Source of the DNA: Bemisia tabaci
Lineage: Eukaryota > Arthropoda > Insecta > Hemiptera > Aleyrodidae
DNA: 64,000 nucleotides
Direction: 5' to 3'
Assembly: GCF_918797505.1 (NCBI RefSeq)
Contig: NC_092800.1
Span: forward strand, 40,591,430-40,655,429
Part shown: positions 40,801-55,800 of the stretch, piece after piece
Numbering within the stretch: the first letter of the stretch is position 1
Layout of the letters: the number at the start of each line of letters is the position of its first letter
Program-made: the position numbers and the translations under genes
Notes under the pieces: generated by a model
Told to the model about the DNA's origin: nothing
What the model saw: the letters and a program-made list of their open reading frames with translations, nothing else
The model's database searches: none

Positions 40801-43800
40801 ATGAGTAGGATCTATCTCTTTTGTAAATGTTTAATTACACTTAGGGGATTATTTATAAAATTGTTCTACATTTCTAACGTCCTAAACCATCTTGTGTCGT
40901 TAAGTTACAACGAAATCGCCCACTCAAATTCTGAAACACTGCCTTGGACATCGGACGTTTTCGCATACGTCCATTCAATTGCTTTGCATCAATTCTTGTC
41001 TTGCAATTTGCCTTACAGTGCCACTGAACATATAATAACCTCATAACTCATTTTCGCTCATTTTGCAATTTTCATGATTTTGACAGCCATAAATCAGTAG
41101 TATGGGATTATTATAACTAAACTTTCTTCTTGTTTTTTAAAGAACCTACAAAAAAGTCTGGTATTTCGATTATCAACATCTGGAAATAAGTTTAGGATTA
41201 TCAATTATGCATAAGTACTGTAAATGTTTTAAAGTTATGGATAATTGTAAATTCAATCTTAGATGCAGCAGGGTCGAATTATTTCCGATGTTATTGGCTT
41301 AATATTGACAAAGATAATGAATTTTTTCAAGTACAAACCTCCAAATGAAGCACCAGGAGGCATGTATTGGCAAGTTCTTGAAAATCATTGGCAAGTTGCT
41401 CTAAGGATGAAATCAATTGAGAGGATATCTTTGGCACCATACTATTTATTTCTATTGTTGGGATAGGTTCATTTTTCCGATTATGGTTCGAAGAACTCGG
41501 TTTGTGAGATTGAGTATTTACAAATTTGATGATCTGTGTAGCAAACCACTCCTGCAAATAAATAAAAAAAAACAGGGTTAAGATATATAGTTATTGAAAT
41601 TATCATTCCCAAAGCAGAATTATCTTCGCATAAATTTTAGTAAGTAGTGAATAGGTGCAGAAAAAAGTTGAAAATACATTTCAATGCCTCAGAGCTTTAA
41701 GTCAAAGCAATCATTTTTGCAAGTTTAAATAGAATCGAAAAATTATAAACAATCCGACACTCAGCATTGATTTTTCTTTCTTCTTCTTTAGGGGTAATTT
41801 TTTAATCCTCTTTCTTTTTTTCTTCGAGATCACTGTTTGTTACGTCGTTGTATCAGTTTAATTTTTATTTTCGTTTCATTCGATTTGTATATATATGACC
41901 AACATTAAACAGGTAGGGATTAACGGATTCTGCTATGAGGGCATTTCAAGAGCACTGAGTAAGGCCTTGTTCATAGGAGCGCAGTTCACAGAACTTATAG
42001 GCAAACTTGTTCTCAGAACTGATGATTCAGCTATAACTTATTCCGTAAAACTCCAGTTCGTTGAACTGATTTGCCCATAATTTCTGCAAACCGCGCCCAT
42101 GTGGACAAGGCCTAGCAGTCGAACGCCTCCTAAATGAGCATGGCTGCCCAAAAGTTCTTCACCTAAGTAGTAAAAGGGTTTAAATACGCACTTGTACGAG
42201 TTTTTGGTAGAAGAAAAAAAAAATTCATCTGACTTTCCATGATTTTTTCATTTTTCAATTCCCTATCTGTTCTTGCTTTTCTCTGATTCGGAAGTTTCCT
42301 AATTACCTGACCTTTAAACTAAACTTCCATTTAGACTTAGAGGGATTTTCTTTGAATTTTGCTGACTTTTATGAATTGTTGTAAAATTTCCACTTCTACA
42401 GATTCAAATTATGTATAGGTAAAGCCATTTGAAAAAGGGTTAACTTATAAGTTGGAAAATGAAATTCTCTGATGTTTCCCTGATTTCCCTAACATATTTT
42501 CGTGAATTTCCCTGACAATTAAAGATGCCAGATGATTAAAGTTTTCATGCAAAATGTGTTGCTCAAAACGTCAAACCCATTCTAGAAAGCAATTGAAGAT
42601 GACTCAACAATTTTTCTCTGATGCTTTTGTCATATTTCCTGATATATTCAGGTGTTCCCGGACTTTTTAAAATACCCTGACATTTCCCGGTATTCCCTGA
42701 CCGTGGCAACTCTGCGGAAAGCGCTCAGGCTGAAGTTGCTGAGCCAATGCACTGATCCCAAAATTCCCTGACTCTCCCTATTAATTCCCCGTCTTTTTCA
42801 GGTCACCATAAAGACTCTGACTTTTTATGTTTTCAATGCCGCCACAAACTCTGTTGATTACTCATGTTTTCCACGAGGGGTATGATCAATTACTTAGAGA
42901 CAAAAAAAGTAACAAGTTATCTCACCATACTTTCTTGCATTTGAGCAAGACACTTGAGCTGGTTCACGTCCGAGATGATTTCATGCTGAGAAATACCACT
43001 TTCCCCGAGGTTGCTTGCTAAAATTTCAGCTTCTCGCTCATTACGCAGCTGCACATCCTCCGGCCCTTCGACAATAGATTCCTCGCGAGTGATATGCCCA
43101 TGCCTTTCGCTCACACTTTGCCACCAGCCCTCTAACTGTTCCCAGTTTGGCAAAGATCTGCAGGGAAGAAACAAGTTCGTCATATCTCAATAGTAAAGTA
43201 TATTCAAATTATACCTTGAAAAATTTGTCATTTTCTAGACAAAGAAATGCTATTTCAGTTTAAAATTGCAAAATGGACAAGAGAAGTAAATTTAAGAATA
43301 AGAATAAGATGGCACAATTTCTGTCCAAAACTTTACTACTATGTGTTTACTTGTAACCAGAAGAAACACTAGGCAAAGTTTCAATCACAACAATTACCCA
43401 GTACGTAACAGTACTATTTACGAGCGGAAGTTCGGTTGAAGTGTACATAATTATGTTCTTTAGTCCGGAAAACATAGAATTATAGAGTAATGAAAACTTT
43501 TGCAGGTTTCTCCTTGCAACAAGAATATATTGATATATTGTAACCACCTGTCAACGATGCTGAGATTCTATAAATTCAAATGTATCTGTTTGTTGATGGC
43601 TGAATTATGAAAACATATGACTCAATTTTTACCACTATTGAAACAGCTTAGGAAAGGGTTTTCAAAGAATGCTTTTCATTTGTGTGCATTCGATTTTGTT
43701 GAGAAAATATAGGAAAATGAGTTCCAAGAGCTTCAGCGAGGAAATCATTACGCATATCATAATGAGAAAAATAAAGCTATAACTGTTTTGATGTCTTAGA

Positions 43801-46800
43801 GGTTTATTACTTTTGAAATTCAAGTTTCCAGAAATTAGATATTGGAATAACTACTGGGTTGATTTGAACTGATAATTAAAAATAGAAAATACATGCCAGA
43901 AGCTTAAAGTTTGCACAACACATCTGTGGCTAAAGTTGAAAAATGAAATGCGTGTATCAGATTGTGATGTTGTAAGTATCCATCAATGTTTTTTTTTAAA
44001 AAAGGTTTCCTTTGAAATTTTCTGTGAATTCTTTTTTATTCATTCTAAAAAATCACACAGAATTGCACAGAAACATTTTGATTGCATTTTCTCGGAATAA
44101 ATAAAACATAATTGAAGATGATATTTTAATATTGCAACTGATATGCGCAATTCATTCATTTAGCTATTGATATAAGGAAGAAAACCAATAAATAAATAAT
44201 TCTCCAACTTCTACAGCTGCAAATTTTTTTTTAAAAAACCAAACTTACTTGAGTAAACGAGTAATATCTTCATCTTTGAGCCACGTGACAGAGTATATGC
44301 TTTTATCTTCTGACTCCGGCTGAACAATACCGCGATACGCAACTTGACAGATTTCCCGGTAGCTTTTGAGGATATTTATGATCATTGACAAGAAGTTCTG
44401 AGCATGGTGGGGAATACTTTGCATCAAAGACTTGATCTCGGATATGCTTTGTTCTACCTTAACAGTGCTCTGTAAACAAAAAAACAAAAGCATGAGCAAA
44501 ATAAATTAGCGTGCAAAAGCTGATGTAACAGAATGTAACAACAAATAAATTAATGTGGTTAAACACAAGCAGGAACAGATAAACTTTCATTTTAAAAAAA
44601 AAATATTACTTACAGCATTAATCCAGAAGAAAAAGAAGAGGAAAAAAAAAATGAAGAGACAGTCAAGGCTTGATGACCCATTACTGCTAGAGTTTCAGGA
44701 ACGTAAATATAGGAGGATCGGTTGGGTAAGGATATAAGAAAAAAGAAGATAAATCAATCATGTTACAGATTTACAAAAAAACAATATGAGCGGCGATAAT
44801 AATGCGGCATTCACCATGTTTTACTCAGAGAACGCAGAATATTCGCCAAGTCTCACACAGTATGGGTGGCATAATTGACTCTTGTCCGCTTGTGAACCTA
44901 AACCAAAGAGCTCAGCTTGCCATTCAACATTACCTTTAGAAGTTGGTATTTGTGACATAAGTCAAGGGAATTTTGGTACAATTTCGAACCCCTTTTGAAA
45001 ATTTCCTACAACATCAAGTAAACCCTGATATTCAATGATTGGTGTATGCCGAACATTTGTAGTCATGTAAGCGATTTGCTAAAGCCTATATGTTCATTCC
45101 TTGGCTTGAAACATGGCAAATGCGAACGCAAGATGAGTCACTTTGTTATCAGAAAGAGGAAATTTTATTTATTTTATTTTTAACAGTTTAACCTTTGGAC
45201 TTTATTTCAGAACCATTCAACATTCCCATTAGAAGTTGGTATTTGTGACACAAGTCAAGGGAATTTTGGTGCAAACTCTGAAGATGAAGACCATTTCATC
45301 ATGTGCTGCAATGGACCACTAGACAAGGTACGAATTTAAGCAATCTGATACATGTTTCTTAACCAGAATTTCACGCAGAACACGATTCACACTACGAAAA
45401 TTACCGAAATCAACTTCTAACGAAGATATTAACGTTTTTATTTCGCACTGATTACGAGGAATTTGAACTGCCCGCTCACAAGAAACTCAAAGCTCTACGT
45501 GAGTCAAATCGCGCACTACAACAGTTTCAGCAAGCTTCTCAATCGAGCAATGCTCATTTTCCACCATGTGTTGTTCAAACTATTGGTAATTTGCTACAGC
45601 TGAGCCAAAGTGTCAAGATTGAAGTTGAAGATTTTTACATCGCAGAGACTGTCATGATAAACATTTAGCGCGCGATGTGAATCACGTAGAGCATTGAGCT
45701 TTCATGAGCGGGTGGTTTGAATTCACGCATCAAGAATCATTAAATATCTTCGTCAGGAGTTGATTTTGGTAATTTTCGTTGTGCGTATCGTGTTCTACGT
45801 GAAATTTTGGTTGAGAAGCATGTATCAGAATGCTGAAATTCGTACCTTGTCTGGTGGTCCATTGTGTAATAGTTATTTGATACATTTACCTGATTGAACC
45901 AGTAAAACTTTGCAACTTACTAATAAAAGTGGACGAGACACATTTAACTGTGCTGCCAGCTCTGGAGGAGTAATGGAGCGCCAAGCATCGGAGCATTTGG
46001 TGGCCACATCAATAGCATTCACCACTTTGTTGTGATGATGACGCAGAAAACCACCTTTAATGTAGTTTGAAAGGAAAACATTCAAAGAACAGGGTGCACT
46101 AACTGTCTGTTCAATTTCTTCAATAAAAATCATTAGTGGAATAAAGATGACCTGGAAAAAACAAACACATTTGTATCATCAATTTCATTCAATTTACCAC
46201 GATCTTTCAGGGGGAATGAATGTTTTTGAATGAGAGGAATTTACTATCCCCCCCCCCCCCTCCCACCCAATGTTTTGAGCTAATTTTTTTTTGCAAATAA
46301 TCCAAAGGCCGCAAATGGACTAGTTGCATGCGAGCATGCCTTTTTGTGACTATCCTGTCAAGAATTTGCATGCATGCATACATTTTAGAGATGAGGAAAA
46401 ACAAACCTAAGTATCAAAGACTACATAACAGACTTTGCAGCGGTAGATTCTGATTAAATTGCTACTTATAAAGCTAGCCGTGGAGAGCATCTGAAAACAT
46501 TTAAATTCCTATACTGCTGACTAAGAATTCCACCGATATGCGATGACGCACTGTATGATCAACATTAACAAATATGTTTTTAAAAGAACTAAAAACCTGC
46601 TATTCCTGCATTGAGGCTGGAGAAAATGTGGCTTTAAACCCATGAAAATACCCAAGTAATATTTCCTACATTTTCGGCAGGCTTCAGGATACATCTCTTC
46701 AGAGCTGACAAAAGGTGAGTTAGCAGTCGTTAACTTTTCTTTTGTAGATAAATATGTTGACGCCATGCAAAAGTGATCATATACTCATTAACAACATCAT

Positions 46801-49800
46801 CAAGCGTAGACATGTGAATCAGTTGGCTGTGCGTAATGTTCAAAAATAAATAGCTCCCAAAATATCGAATGAAAGTCCCATTAATAAATAATATTGATTT
46901 ATTTAAAGCAAGCTCCTGCCCTTCGGAATTGAAAAACTATTAATAAAACTTCATCAGCATTCTTTTTTAGACAAAAAAAGATATCAAACATGTTTCAAAT
47001 CTAACCGTGATATTTTGTGGATCTGGTGAGCATATCAACACTTTTTCACGGTGGTTTGGATCTCCCGTCAGCTTAATCTTGAACTCGCTGCTGGGCTGAT
47101 CCGGGATAAAACTATTTATTTTTGGTAAAGTCGAGGCAAAGTCAAACTTAAATAAGGTGGGCTTCTCTTTGCGCTGAGGTTTCCTCTTCGTAAAGTAGGA
47201 GGATATATCTAATGCTTGTTCAGAGAAAGAGTTTGGGGCCGGTTGATTCTCTGAGCTTGTGTTCTGTATGTCCAAGTAATCTGACAAAAGAGACTGCAAC
47301 TGAAAAAATTATAATACTCTCATTAATAAAAACAGAAACAATTTTAAAGATTGAGAAAAATGAAGCAAGAGTTCCAAAGAAAAAGTGTTTAGAAATTAAA
47401 TAGATCAAAAATTCGCAACGCTTGAGGTTGTATAGAAGCATTTTAAAAGATCAAGAGACACCCATAAACAGAGTTGCGTGCAATAATTCAGCAATTACTG
47501 AAATTGGTGCTGCATCTCTGACTAGACGCTCGGTCTTCAGAATTCTCTACCTGATAAGATAAATCAATCGTCAAATCATTCGTCCAATTGACGATTGATC
47601 AGACTTGCTGATTGACCAAATAATTTCCGAATAATTTTTTCCCAACTCTGCCCATATACAACTTTTAGGTTAAAAGCAATATCTTTTTGAAGGTGTTGGC
47701 ACTGTTGTTTACTACCATGGCAAACCTAAAGTAAGGGATTTTCTAATATCATGACAACACATAACCGCACAGAGTTAGATCCCTTGGATGGGTGAATGTT
47801 ACAGAATTATACCATTCAAGTGTCATTATGGAAAGATCAGGACTAACCTTAAAGGCGCATTCTTAAAAGAGCAAGAGAACAGAAGTTTTAGCTCCATCAC
47901 CGTTTCCCACACTTGAGGTAAAAAAAAATAGTTGCCTGAGGCAGAAATTTGTGGACTGACAAGATAAATGTGATGTTATGAGAAAGATCAGTTATTTGCT
48001 CCCTGGTGGTCAAGTGCTAATTCATTTTTTCATTTTCTTATAAGATGGATATTTGAGATCAAAGTAATGAAACTTAAATTGAAACAAAAACAAGCACTAA
48101 AAACTCAGTGAGTGCTTTGTTATAAAGTTAATGGAACTTACCACAGACTGGATTCGCGACCAAATATCATTAAAGTCGTAAACATTGAGAAAGCAGTTAT
48201 GTAATCGAGCCGTGCGTTCCATTACCGTTAATACTGTTTGGTGGGCACTCACGACACGTCTGAACTGCTCTATGAGAGTTTGCAACAACTCCACAAGAGC
48301 GAACTGAGGAGTCATGGAGTCAATTGTTGGCAGAATTTGTTCTGTTGTGCGACCAACCAGCAAAAATAGTTCGGCTTGCATCTTCATTTTCAATCTCTGA
48401 TTATAAGGAAAAAAATTTAAGGAATCAAAACATTGCGATGGACAAGACAGGAAAATTGATTTCCCATCAAACAACGGACAAAAACCTAAAATATTGTGCG
48501 CTCTGGAAATCAGTTCACTTGATTTGGATTTTACAGCTCCAGAAGTTTTTTCAATTGATTGTATCAATTGCGCTGGTCACAGAATCGAGTTTGGATGCTT
48601 GATTCTTGTAGATAAGCACTAAATAATAAGATCTGTCCAAACCGCTACTTTCTACGTTTAATATTAACCGAGATATTGCCCTTTGAAAAGTCAGGTTTTT
48701 GACATCATCCACCGCGGCAGAGACACCCTTGAGGCAAATTTCATTTAGAGATTTGGTGCTACTTTTGTGTCCGAACCTCCGAGCTGCCATTTTATTTGAG
48801 ATCCGAACTTCCGATTCGGTGACTAACAACTCGCAATTTCGGTGCATGATTTTGGTACCACCTCGCGAGGTGGTTCTAAAAAAGGTTCAACCTATCAAAG
48901 ACCAATGGATCTGATTGGTCGAATCTGGTTACAACAGTGTCCACTTGTGTTGGTGATTGATGAGACAAACTTCAGGGGGGGGACAGAACTTCCCAAAGAG
49001 GTTCGGAACTTTAAATAAAATTCGCTTTTGGTTTTTTCCTCTTTTGTTTGATTAGTGATGCAGAGGGTACAATGCGAAACTTCAACACCATTATACGTAA
49101 ACAAACTGAGGTGACCTGACTGATCACCTAATCTCTTCGCGGCGACTGCGTTATCTCCTGATGAGAAAATCTTTAAAGTGCAAATCCGTCTGCTTCTTGA
49201 GTTTTTTTTACGTTTAACATCATTGAAGTTTTGCGTTGCACCCTCTGCATCACTGATCAAACAAAAGAGGAAGAAACCAAAGGTGCCACTACAGCGGTGG
49301 CTGACATCAAAAGCCCAACTTTTCAAAGGGCGATATCTCAGTTAGCATTGAACGTAGAATGTTGCAGTTTGGAAAGATTATTTTTTGCAAATCTACAAGA
49401 ATCAAGCATCAAAACACAATTTTGTGACTAGCGCAAATGACCCATTGAATGCAAACTATACAGCAGAATTGATGAAAGTTAAATAATGAAAACAGAAATG
49501 CTTATCAAACAGATACAAACTCATCATAGCAAATAATGTGCCTGATCATGCATTATTCTATTCTTTCAAAGGCATTCACCTGGACGACCTGGGATATGTC
49601 ATTTTTGACAGGTGTGAAAAGTCTGAAGGAAGACTTTCAGGGCCTTCATCAGCTGAGCTAAAATTTCCAAAAGAGATTTTAGTCAGGTTCGGTGAAAAAA
49701 TCTGATTTTGATGGGAAATTTTCTACATCGATGATTTTTGCCAGTAGTTTTAAGATCAGAATGACTTGTCTATAAAAGATAATGTGTTTGTCTCAGTATA

Positions 49801-52800
49801 CTTCATGAGACAGGAATCTCCGAAGTGCACAATTTTTTGCTAATTATGAGGTAAAAAGAAATTCATGACTTTGCTCTTGCACTCATTGTCATTTTTCACT
49901 TTCTTTTCTTTAAGAACGCCTCTCGTCTTTGCTCTCGCTGAAGTAAGCGAAAGAGCCATTGAACCACTCTTCACTCATTCTTCATGATACTGGACAGAAT
50001 TTTCCGTCAAAATTCCACAATTTAGTTTTTCTATTCAATAGAACAAAAATAGCTCTAAGCACTGAAAATTTTGATTCCGATAGCAAAAATCCTTTCTTCT
50101 TTGGATAGTCACAGACTCACAAATGAGAAATGGTTCAAGAGCATCTTGACTCAAATACATTTCATTGAATACTCACACTATTTTCAGCGTAAGCTATTTT
50201 AGAATATAAATTTGTCCAATTACGATGAGATTTTGTGAATCAGGGAGTATTTATCCTTGCAATGTTTTTGAGCTAAAGTGAAGAAACCTGATGCCCTGCT
50301 GAATAGTGATAATTTAACAGGAGTTTCATCTCACCTCTACAGTATCTGGTAATTTGTTGAGTATTGCAAGACATTCGAGAAGTACTGCAACAAAATGGGC
50401 TGAGTCTTCCTCCACATCCTGACTTATATCCTCCGTCACTCGCTGAGTTAGGAAATTTTTATCCTCTACTCGACTGAAAAAAAGTCCAAAACACTCGATT
50501 AAAATTTCAAGCTGACCTTGGTACATTGACTTTTGACTTTGTGTGTCAGCACACAATGGTATGAACATAATTTATCTTTATTCTGATACTTTTTAAATTT
50601 TTGTTTACATAAAAATTCCATATATTTACTAAAAAAAGGAGAGTTATCAAGAGGTTGCATTCATAAATGAAGGTAATAAATGCATGTGATAGAAAACCAG
50701 CTTCACAGAGACGAATCAGCATTGATCAGGCAAATGGACCACTAGACAAGGTACGAATTTCAGCAATCTGATACATGTTTCTTAACCAGAATTTCACGTA
50801 GAACACTATTCACGCAACAAAAATTACTGAAACCAACTCCTAACGAAGATATTAACGTTTTTATTTCACATTGGTTACAAGGAATTGGAACTGCCCGCTC
50901 ACAAGAAACTCAAAGCTCTACACAAGTCTAATCGAGCACTAAAACGGTTTCAGCAAGCTTAATTGAGCAATATTCATTTCCCACCATGGGTTGTTCAAAC
51001 TATGAACAATTTGATATAGCTGAGCCAAAGCATCAATATTGAGGTTGCCAGATTTTTATAACGCAGAGACTGTCATGATAACGTTTAGCGCGCGATGTGA
51101 ATCACGTAGAGCATTGAGTTTTTATGAGCAGGTGGTTTGAATTCACCACCAAAAATCATTAAATATCTTCGTAAGGAATTGATTTCGGTAATTTTTGTTC
51201 TGCGCATTGTGTTATACGTGAGCTTTTGGTTAAGAAACATGTATCAGAATTCTGAAATCCGTACCCTGTCTACTGGTCCATTAAGATCTGTAACCTCTGG
51301 ACTTGGTTTAATATTTCTTAAACTTACTTCATTCCACCTATTTCCTGTTGTATTTACCTGCTGTCAGCATAAGATGACTCGAGAGCTTTCTTTGCCCGTG
51401 ACTGCTTCAGTAGCGATATTTTTTGCTGAGATGCTGCTGCAAAATCTCTACCAGACCCTTGACGTCTAAGTTGGACGATTTCATGAGTGGAGTCAATGTA
51501 AATGTATTTGCTCAGCTCGTCAAAGAGCGTATCAATCAGTTTCTGAAAAAAAGAATCACGATGAGAAAATTGTATTCAGACCAACAAAGGCAGAAATACT
51601 GCAGTCATCACATCTGCAGTCTGCAGTCATATCTGCAGTCAATCACTGCAGTCACTCAATCCGTGCATCAGAGGTCACGGATTTTGTATGTTGGTATTTT
51701 GAAACCTTGAGCAATTGAGACTTTAAAATTCATGATGATTTTCTCAACAAAAAGAATGATATAGAGCTGGAATACCTGCCGCAATAAATTTTTATCAAAT
51801 TCATAGTGTTCTCCTTCAACAAAAAGAATAATTAGATAAATATTGCATTCCTCACTTAAAATTTAGAATATCTTTAAAGATGCTGCACTACTTTCTTTGA
51901 GTATTGCCCCCCTCATTCAGACTTCACGGTAGGTACTGAAAATACTTGCTGACTATTTTTAAATTTCAGTCCAGGATAAATGCAAAAATCATTTAATATA
52001 TATAAGGATGTATTTGTGCTATGGAGGCTAATCTGCATAAGCTTCCCGCACTTAATACGGTTTCTTCTTTCGAGTATTCTTCCATTTGATTTCAATTCCA
52101 AGATCACTTCAAAAAAATGAACATATTTTTCTGAAAACATTTATCATTTTCAACTCTTAATTTCATCATAGGTGAAAAAGAGTGAAAACCTCAGTTCATC
52201 TGAATACAAAATATGCCTCTCAAGCACACCTTTTCTTTTCAGTTTACATTATTTACTTGCTTTGTTTCATAAAGTTAGAGACTATTCGACGGTGTAAGTC
52301 GGCAATCACATAACTCGCTGGCGGTGTCTGAAAATCTCTGCCTCTAGGTTGATTTTTTAAAGGAGAACAAATTGACATCATTCCTGGAAGTTTTAGCAGA
52401 ATTTTTTTCGCACAAAGAGGAAAAATCATGGCAGTTTTAAAGAATTGCCGTTGAGTAGTTAAAAAATGAAGTATGACAGGAAGTTTGCGACGTCGCAAAC
52501 CGAGTTATGTGATTGCCGACTTACACCGTTGTATTCTTTGAATGAATACCAAAATCTGACCCCTGATTTGCCAATAAAAACATATTTCCCTGAAGTAATT
52601 AGTACCTGAACATGCCTAACTTCCCACTTACTCAGAGAGGAGGTACATCTGCATGGTGGTCATACTAGATGATCTGATAAACAGATTTTGATAAAATTTG
52701 AAAGGCAAGCATAAATGAGTTTTCTTCAAAGTTTTAAAATTGGAAAAATCGAATGAAACTCATGCAAAATAATTTTCAAAAAAGGACAGGTCATGAAATA

Positions 52801-55800
52801 AGCTACCTATGAAGTGTATAAATATTGAGAGAAAAAAAAGGTGCTGACAAACCTGCTTCTTGGAGTTGAGTTCTGACTTCAGTTCTTTTAAAGCTTCAAC
52901 ACCTGCTAGATCACCCTCACCAAGGGCTAGCGTGGACACAATTAGGTTTGTTGCGTGCAAGTAGTGCTTTTTTGAGAGGTAACTCCCCACTTGGGTGAGG
53001 GCATCCTTAATTTGTTCTCTGTTGACAGAATTTTTTTTTTCAAAATTAAACAATTCTTCTCTTGTATACAACATACTGTAGTTGCAAACAACCTGAGCCC
53101 TGATTTTTCTTCGTTGCAGAAGAGACTTATGCTTGAAAAATACCAAAAAAAAAATTCTAGCATAAGAGCTACACTGCGATATCTGGCCACGTAAAATTGA
53201 GCAATTAATCCAGGTTAGCTGCAGGCACCCACAGTAACTCTAAACTTGGACCTGCCACAAATATTAATGATCAGCGATTCATATGTATCAGACCAACCTT
53301 CCAACTGTGGTCAAACACCTGTTCCGTAGCTGCAAAGGAGTCCTTGGACTTTCCTTTTGGTGAACTACTGGCGATAATTTGAAGGGAAAAAAATTGACAA
53401 ATTCTTGGCATAAATCTTGGAACTTTGGCAATTATATACAATGAAAAGTGAGTCATCTGCACATTTAGATCATTAATGTATGATAGGTGAGAGACTTTAA
53501 ACTGATTTCATACACAATCAGGATGTGAAGTAAGTTGGAAGTTGTTTCCTTTCTGTCTGAAAGCAACCACGTTGCCTTCATACAATATTAATGGACGATT
53601 GACTACGGACAGCGACAATACTGTACCTAGATACATAAATTAGTCTTTTACAGAGACAGTTAGATGCGAACAACTGCCAACTTATCTGACACAAGTTCCC
53701 TTGCCTTCAGTTAGCAGAGTTTTGGGTCAGTCAAGAGAAGCATAACAAAAGGATTGATTGGATTTCATAATATACAGCTCTAGTATTCTTCATTAGCTTT
53801 AAGTTGAAAAAGAAAAAAAAAGAAGTAATAGCAAAAATCAATTATGATTTTCCTAAATAAAAACTTACATCTCATCCAATAAATGCAAGACATGTTTATA
53901 CTCCACGCCTTCAAGCCAAAGTTTTTTCAGTTCTTCCCTTCGACAGCTGAGTAGAGTTTTACAGGCAAGCAGGTTTTCTTTGACAGAGCGCACCTTGTCT
54001 TTGGATGTGGTTATTCGAGCAGAGAGCTGTCCAAATAACTGCAAACAATTTTTGAAAAAAAATTATTTCAACTTCTTTTTGTGTAAATACCTAGATGTGA
54101 TTTCATGATCAAAATTATTAAAAATTGTTAAAAAAAATATTAAAAAACTCTCTTGCACAAAATAGATAAAATAAATAAATAAGAGGTTGTTTTGATAAAT
54201 TTTGTGCAAGTGAGTTTTATAATAGTTTTTTAATAATTTTAGTCTTGTACAATCCGTGTCACATGCAATTTCATACCGGCTGATAAAAACTGTTACTCAT
54301 TTAAGAGCTTCTCTTAAAAACGAAACAGCAATTTTTAAATCTTGATTTACAGAATCTAGAATTGTAGACAGATTTTCTTGTGTAAGTTCATATTGGATGT
54401 TGTAATGACTCAAATCAAAATAATATGCTACTGCTGGATAAATACATTTTCAATTCTGCACATGAGTAATTAACATCTAGACATCCCTTGACATATGTTT
54501 AGCGGCAGCATGATGATGTGGCATGCTACATCATGGGGGCTTAGAAAAAGGCTTGTTACCTGCATGACTTGAGATAATTCTTCATGGTGTTTCTGGATTA
54601 GCTCATCTAGTTGTTGATCACTTTTGGCATATTCTTTCTCCAATTTTGCTTTTTCCCGATCACGTTGTTCATTGGATTCACTCACAGATAATGTTCGGAT
54701 AATGGACATTAAATGCCCACTCTGTAAGAAATAACACAAAATTAGTTTTCAAAAACATATTGATGCAAATATAGGAGCCAAAAAGGTAGAATGTTAGGCG
54801 ATGTTATACTTAAGATAAGCAATAAACTGGGCTACCAAAATATACTGAAGTTGGCAACCAGACTGGGTCAAGTAATTTGAAGTACATAAAAGCAAGCCCA
54901 TAAGCAAAGATTTAAAGATATTTCTGACGACAATTTTTTGAAAACCTCGGCAGCAGTAAAATCTCATTGATTCTTTGAAAATCCCACAATCAGTGCACTA
55001 AAATGCTGATAAAATGTCAAACATTAACTGAAATGAATGGAAAAACAGACTGACCAAAACAGCATTGCCCATTTGAACACGTATGATTTTGATCAATCAG
55101 GAAGAGTAGAATTCATCTTTGACGTTGAGAGTACCTACCCGTCCCTGTCGTTGGTTACTGTGGCCCGAAGAAACCTGCCATTAGATTGCAGTTTGAGTTC
55201 TACTCTTTGCATGATTTTAAAATGGAAGTAAACGCTGATACTCATGGCTTTTCTTGGAGTCTTAGGTCCGATATTCAAGAACATTCAACTAGAGGTGTCG
55301 TCAGCTAAGTTGACGGTTGTTTACTTTTGGTTTGCTAGCGCCGGCAACGAATTTGGGCCTCTGAACAAAACGGCGTTCGCTACTATCCACATTGAAAACA
55401 TCAGTCTTATGATCGTATCAGAAAAAAACTACTCATCAGTTATGATTTGCGACTTTTTTGTGGTTGTAATTGCTGTAAAGCTAAAAATTAAAGTGTTACA
55501 AGGATTGTAAGTATTCAAAAACTTATCTAAGCTTGTGTCCTTGCTTCTGAGAGAGCCAGATGTTTTCATGTGGATAGTAATGACGTGAAAACGCATGCAA
55601 ACCAAAAGTAAACAACCGTCAACTTAGCTGACGACACCTCTACCTCTAACACGGTTGAAAGTGACCTTCGACAGTCACTCTGTTTTATCCCGTGATTCCT
55701 CAGAGGGCAATTACATTTCAGACTCTGCGTGACTTCTCTAAGTGACTTTTAAAAACCAGCTCGTTAAGACTATAGATGCATTGGTTTTGTAGGAGGGAAA

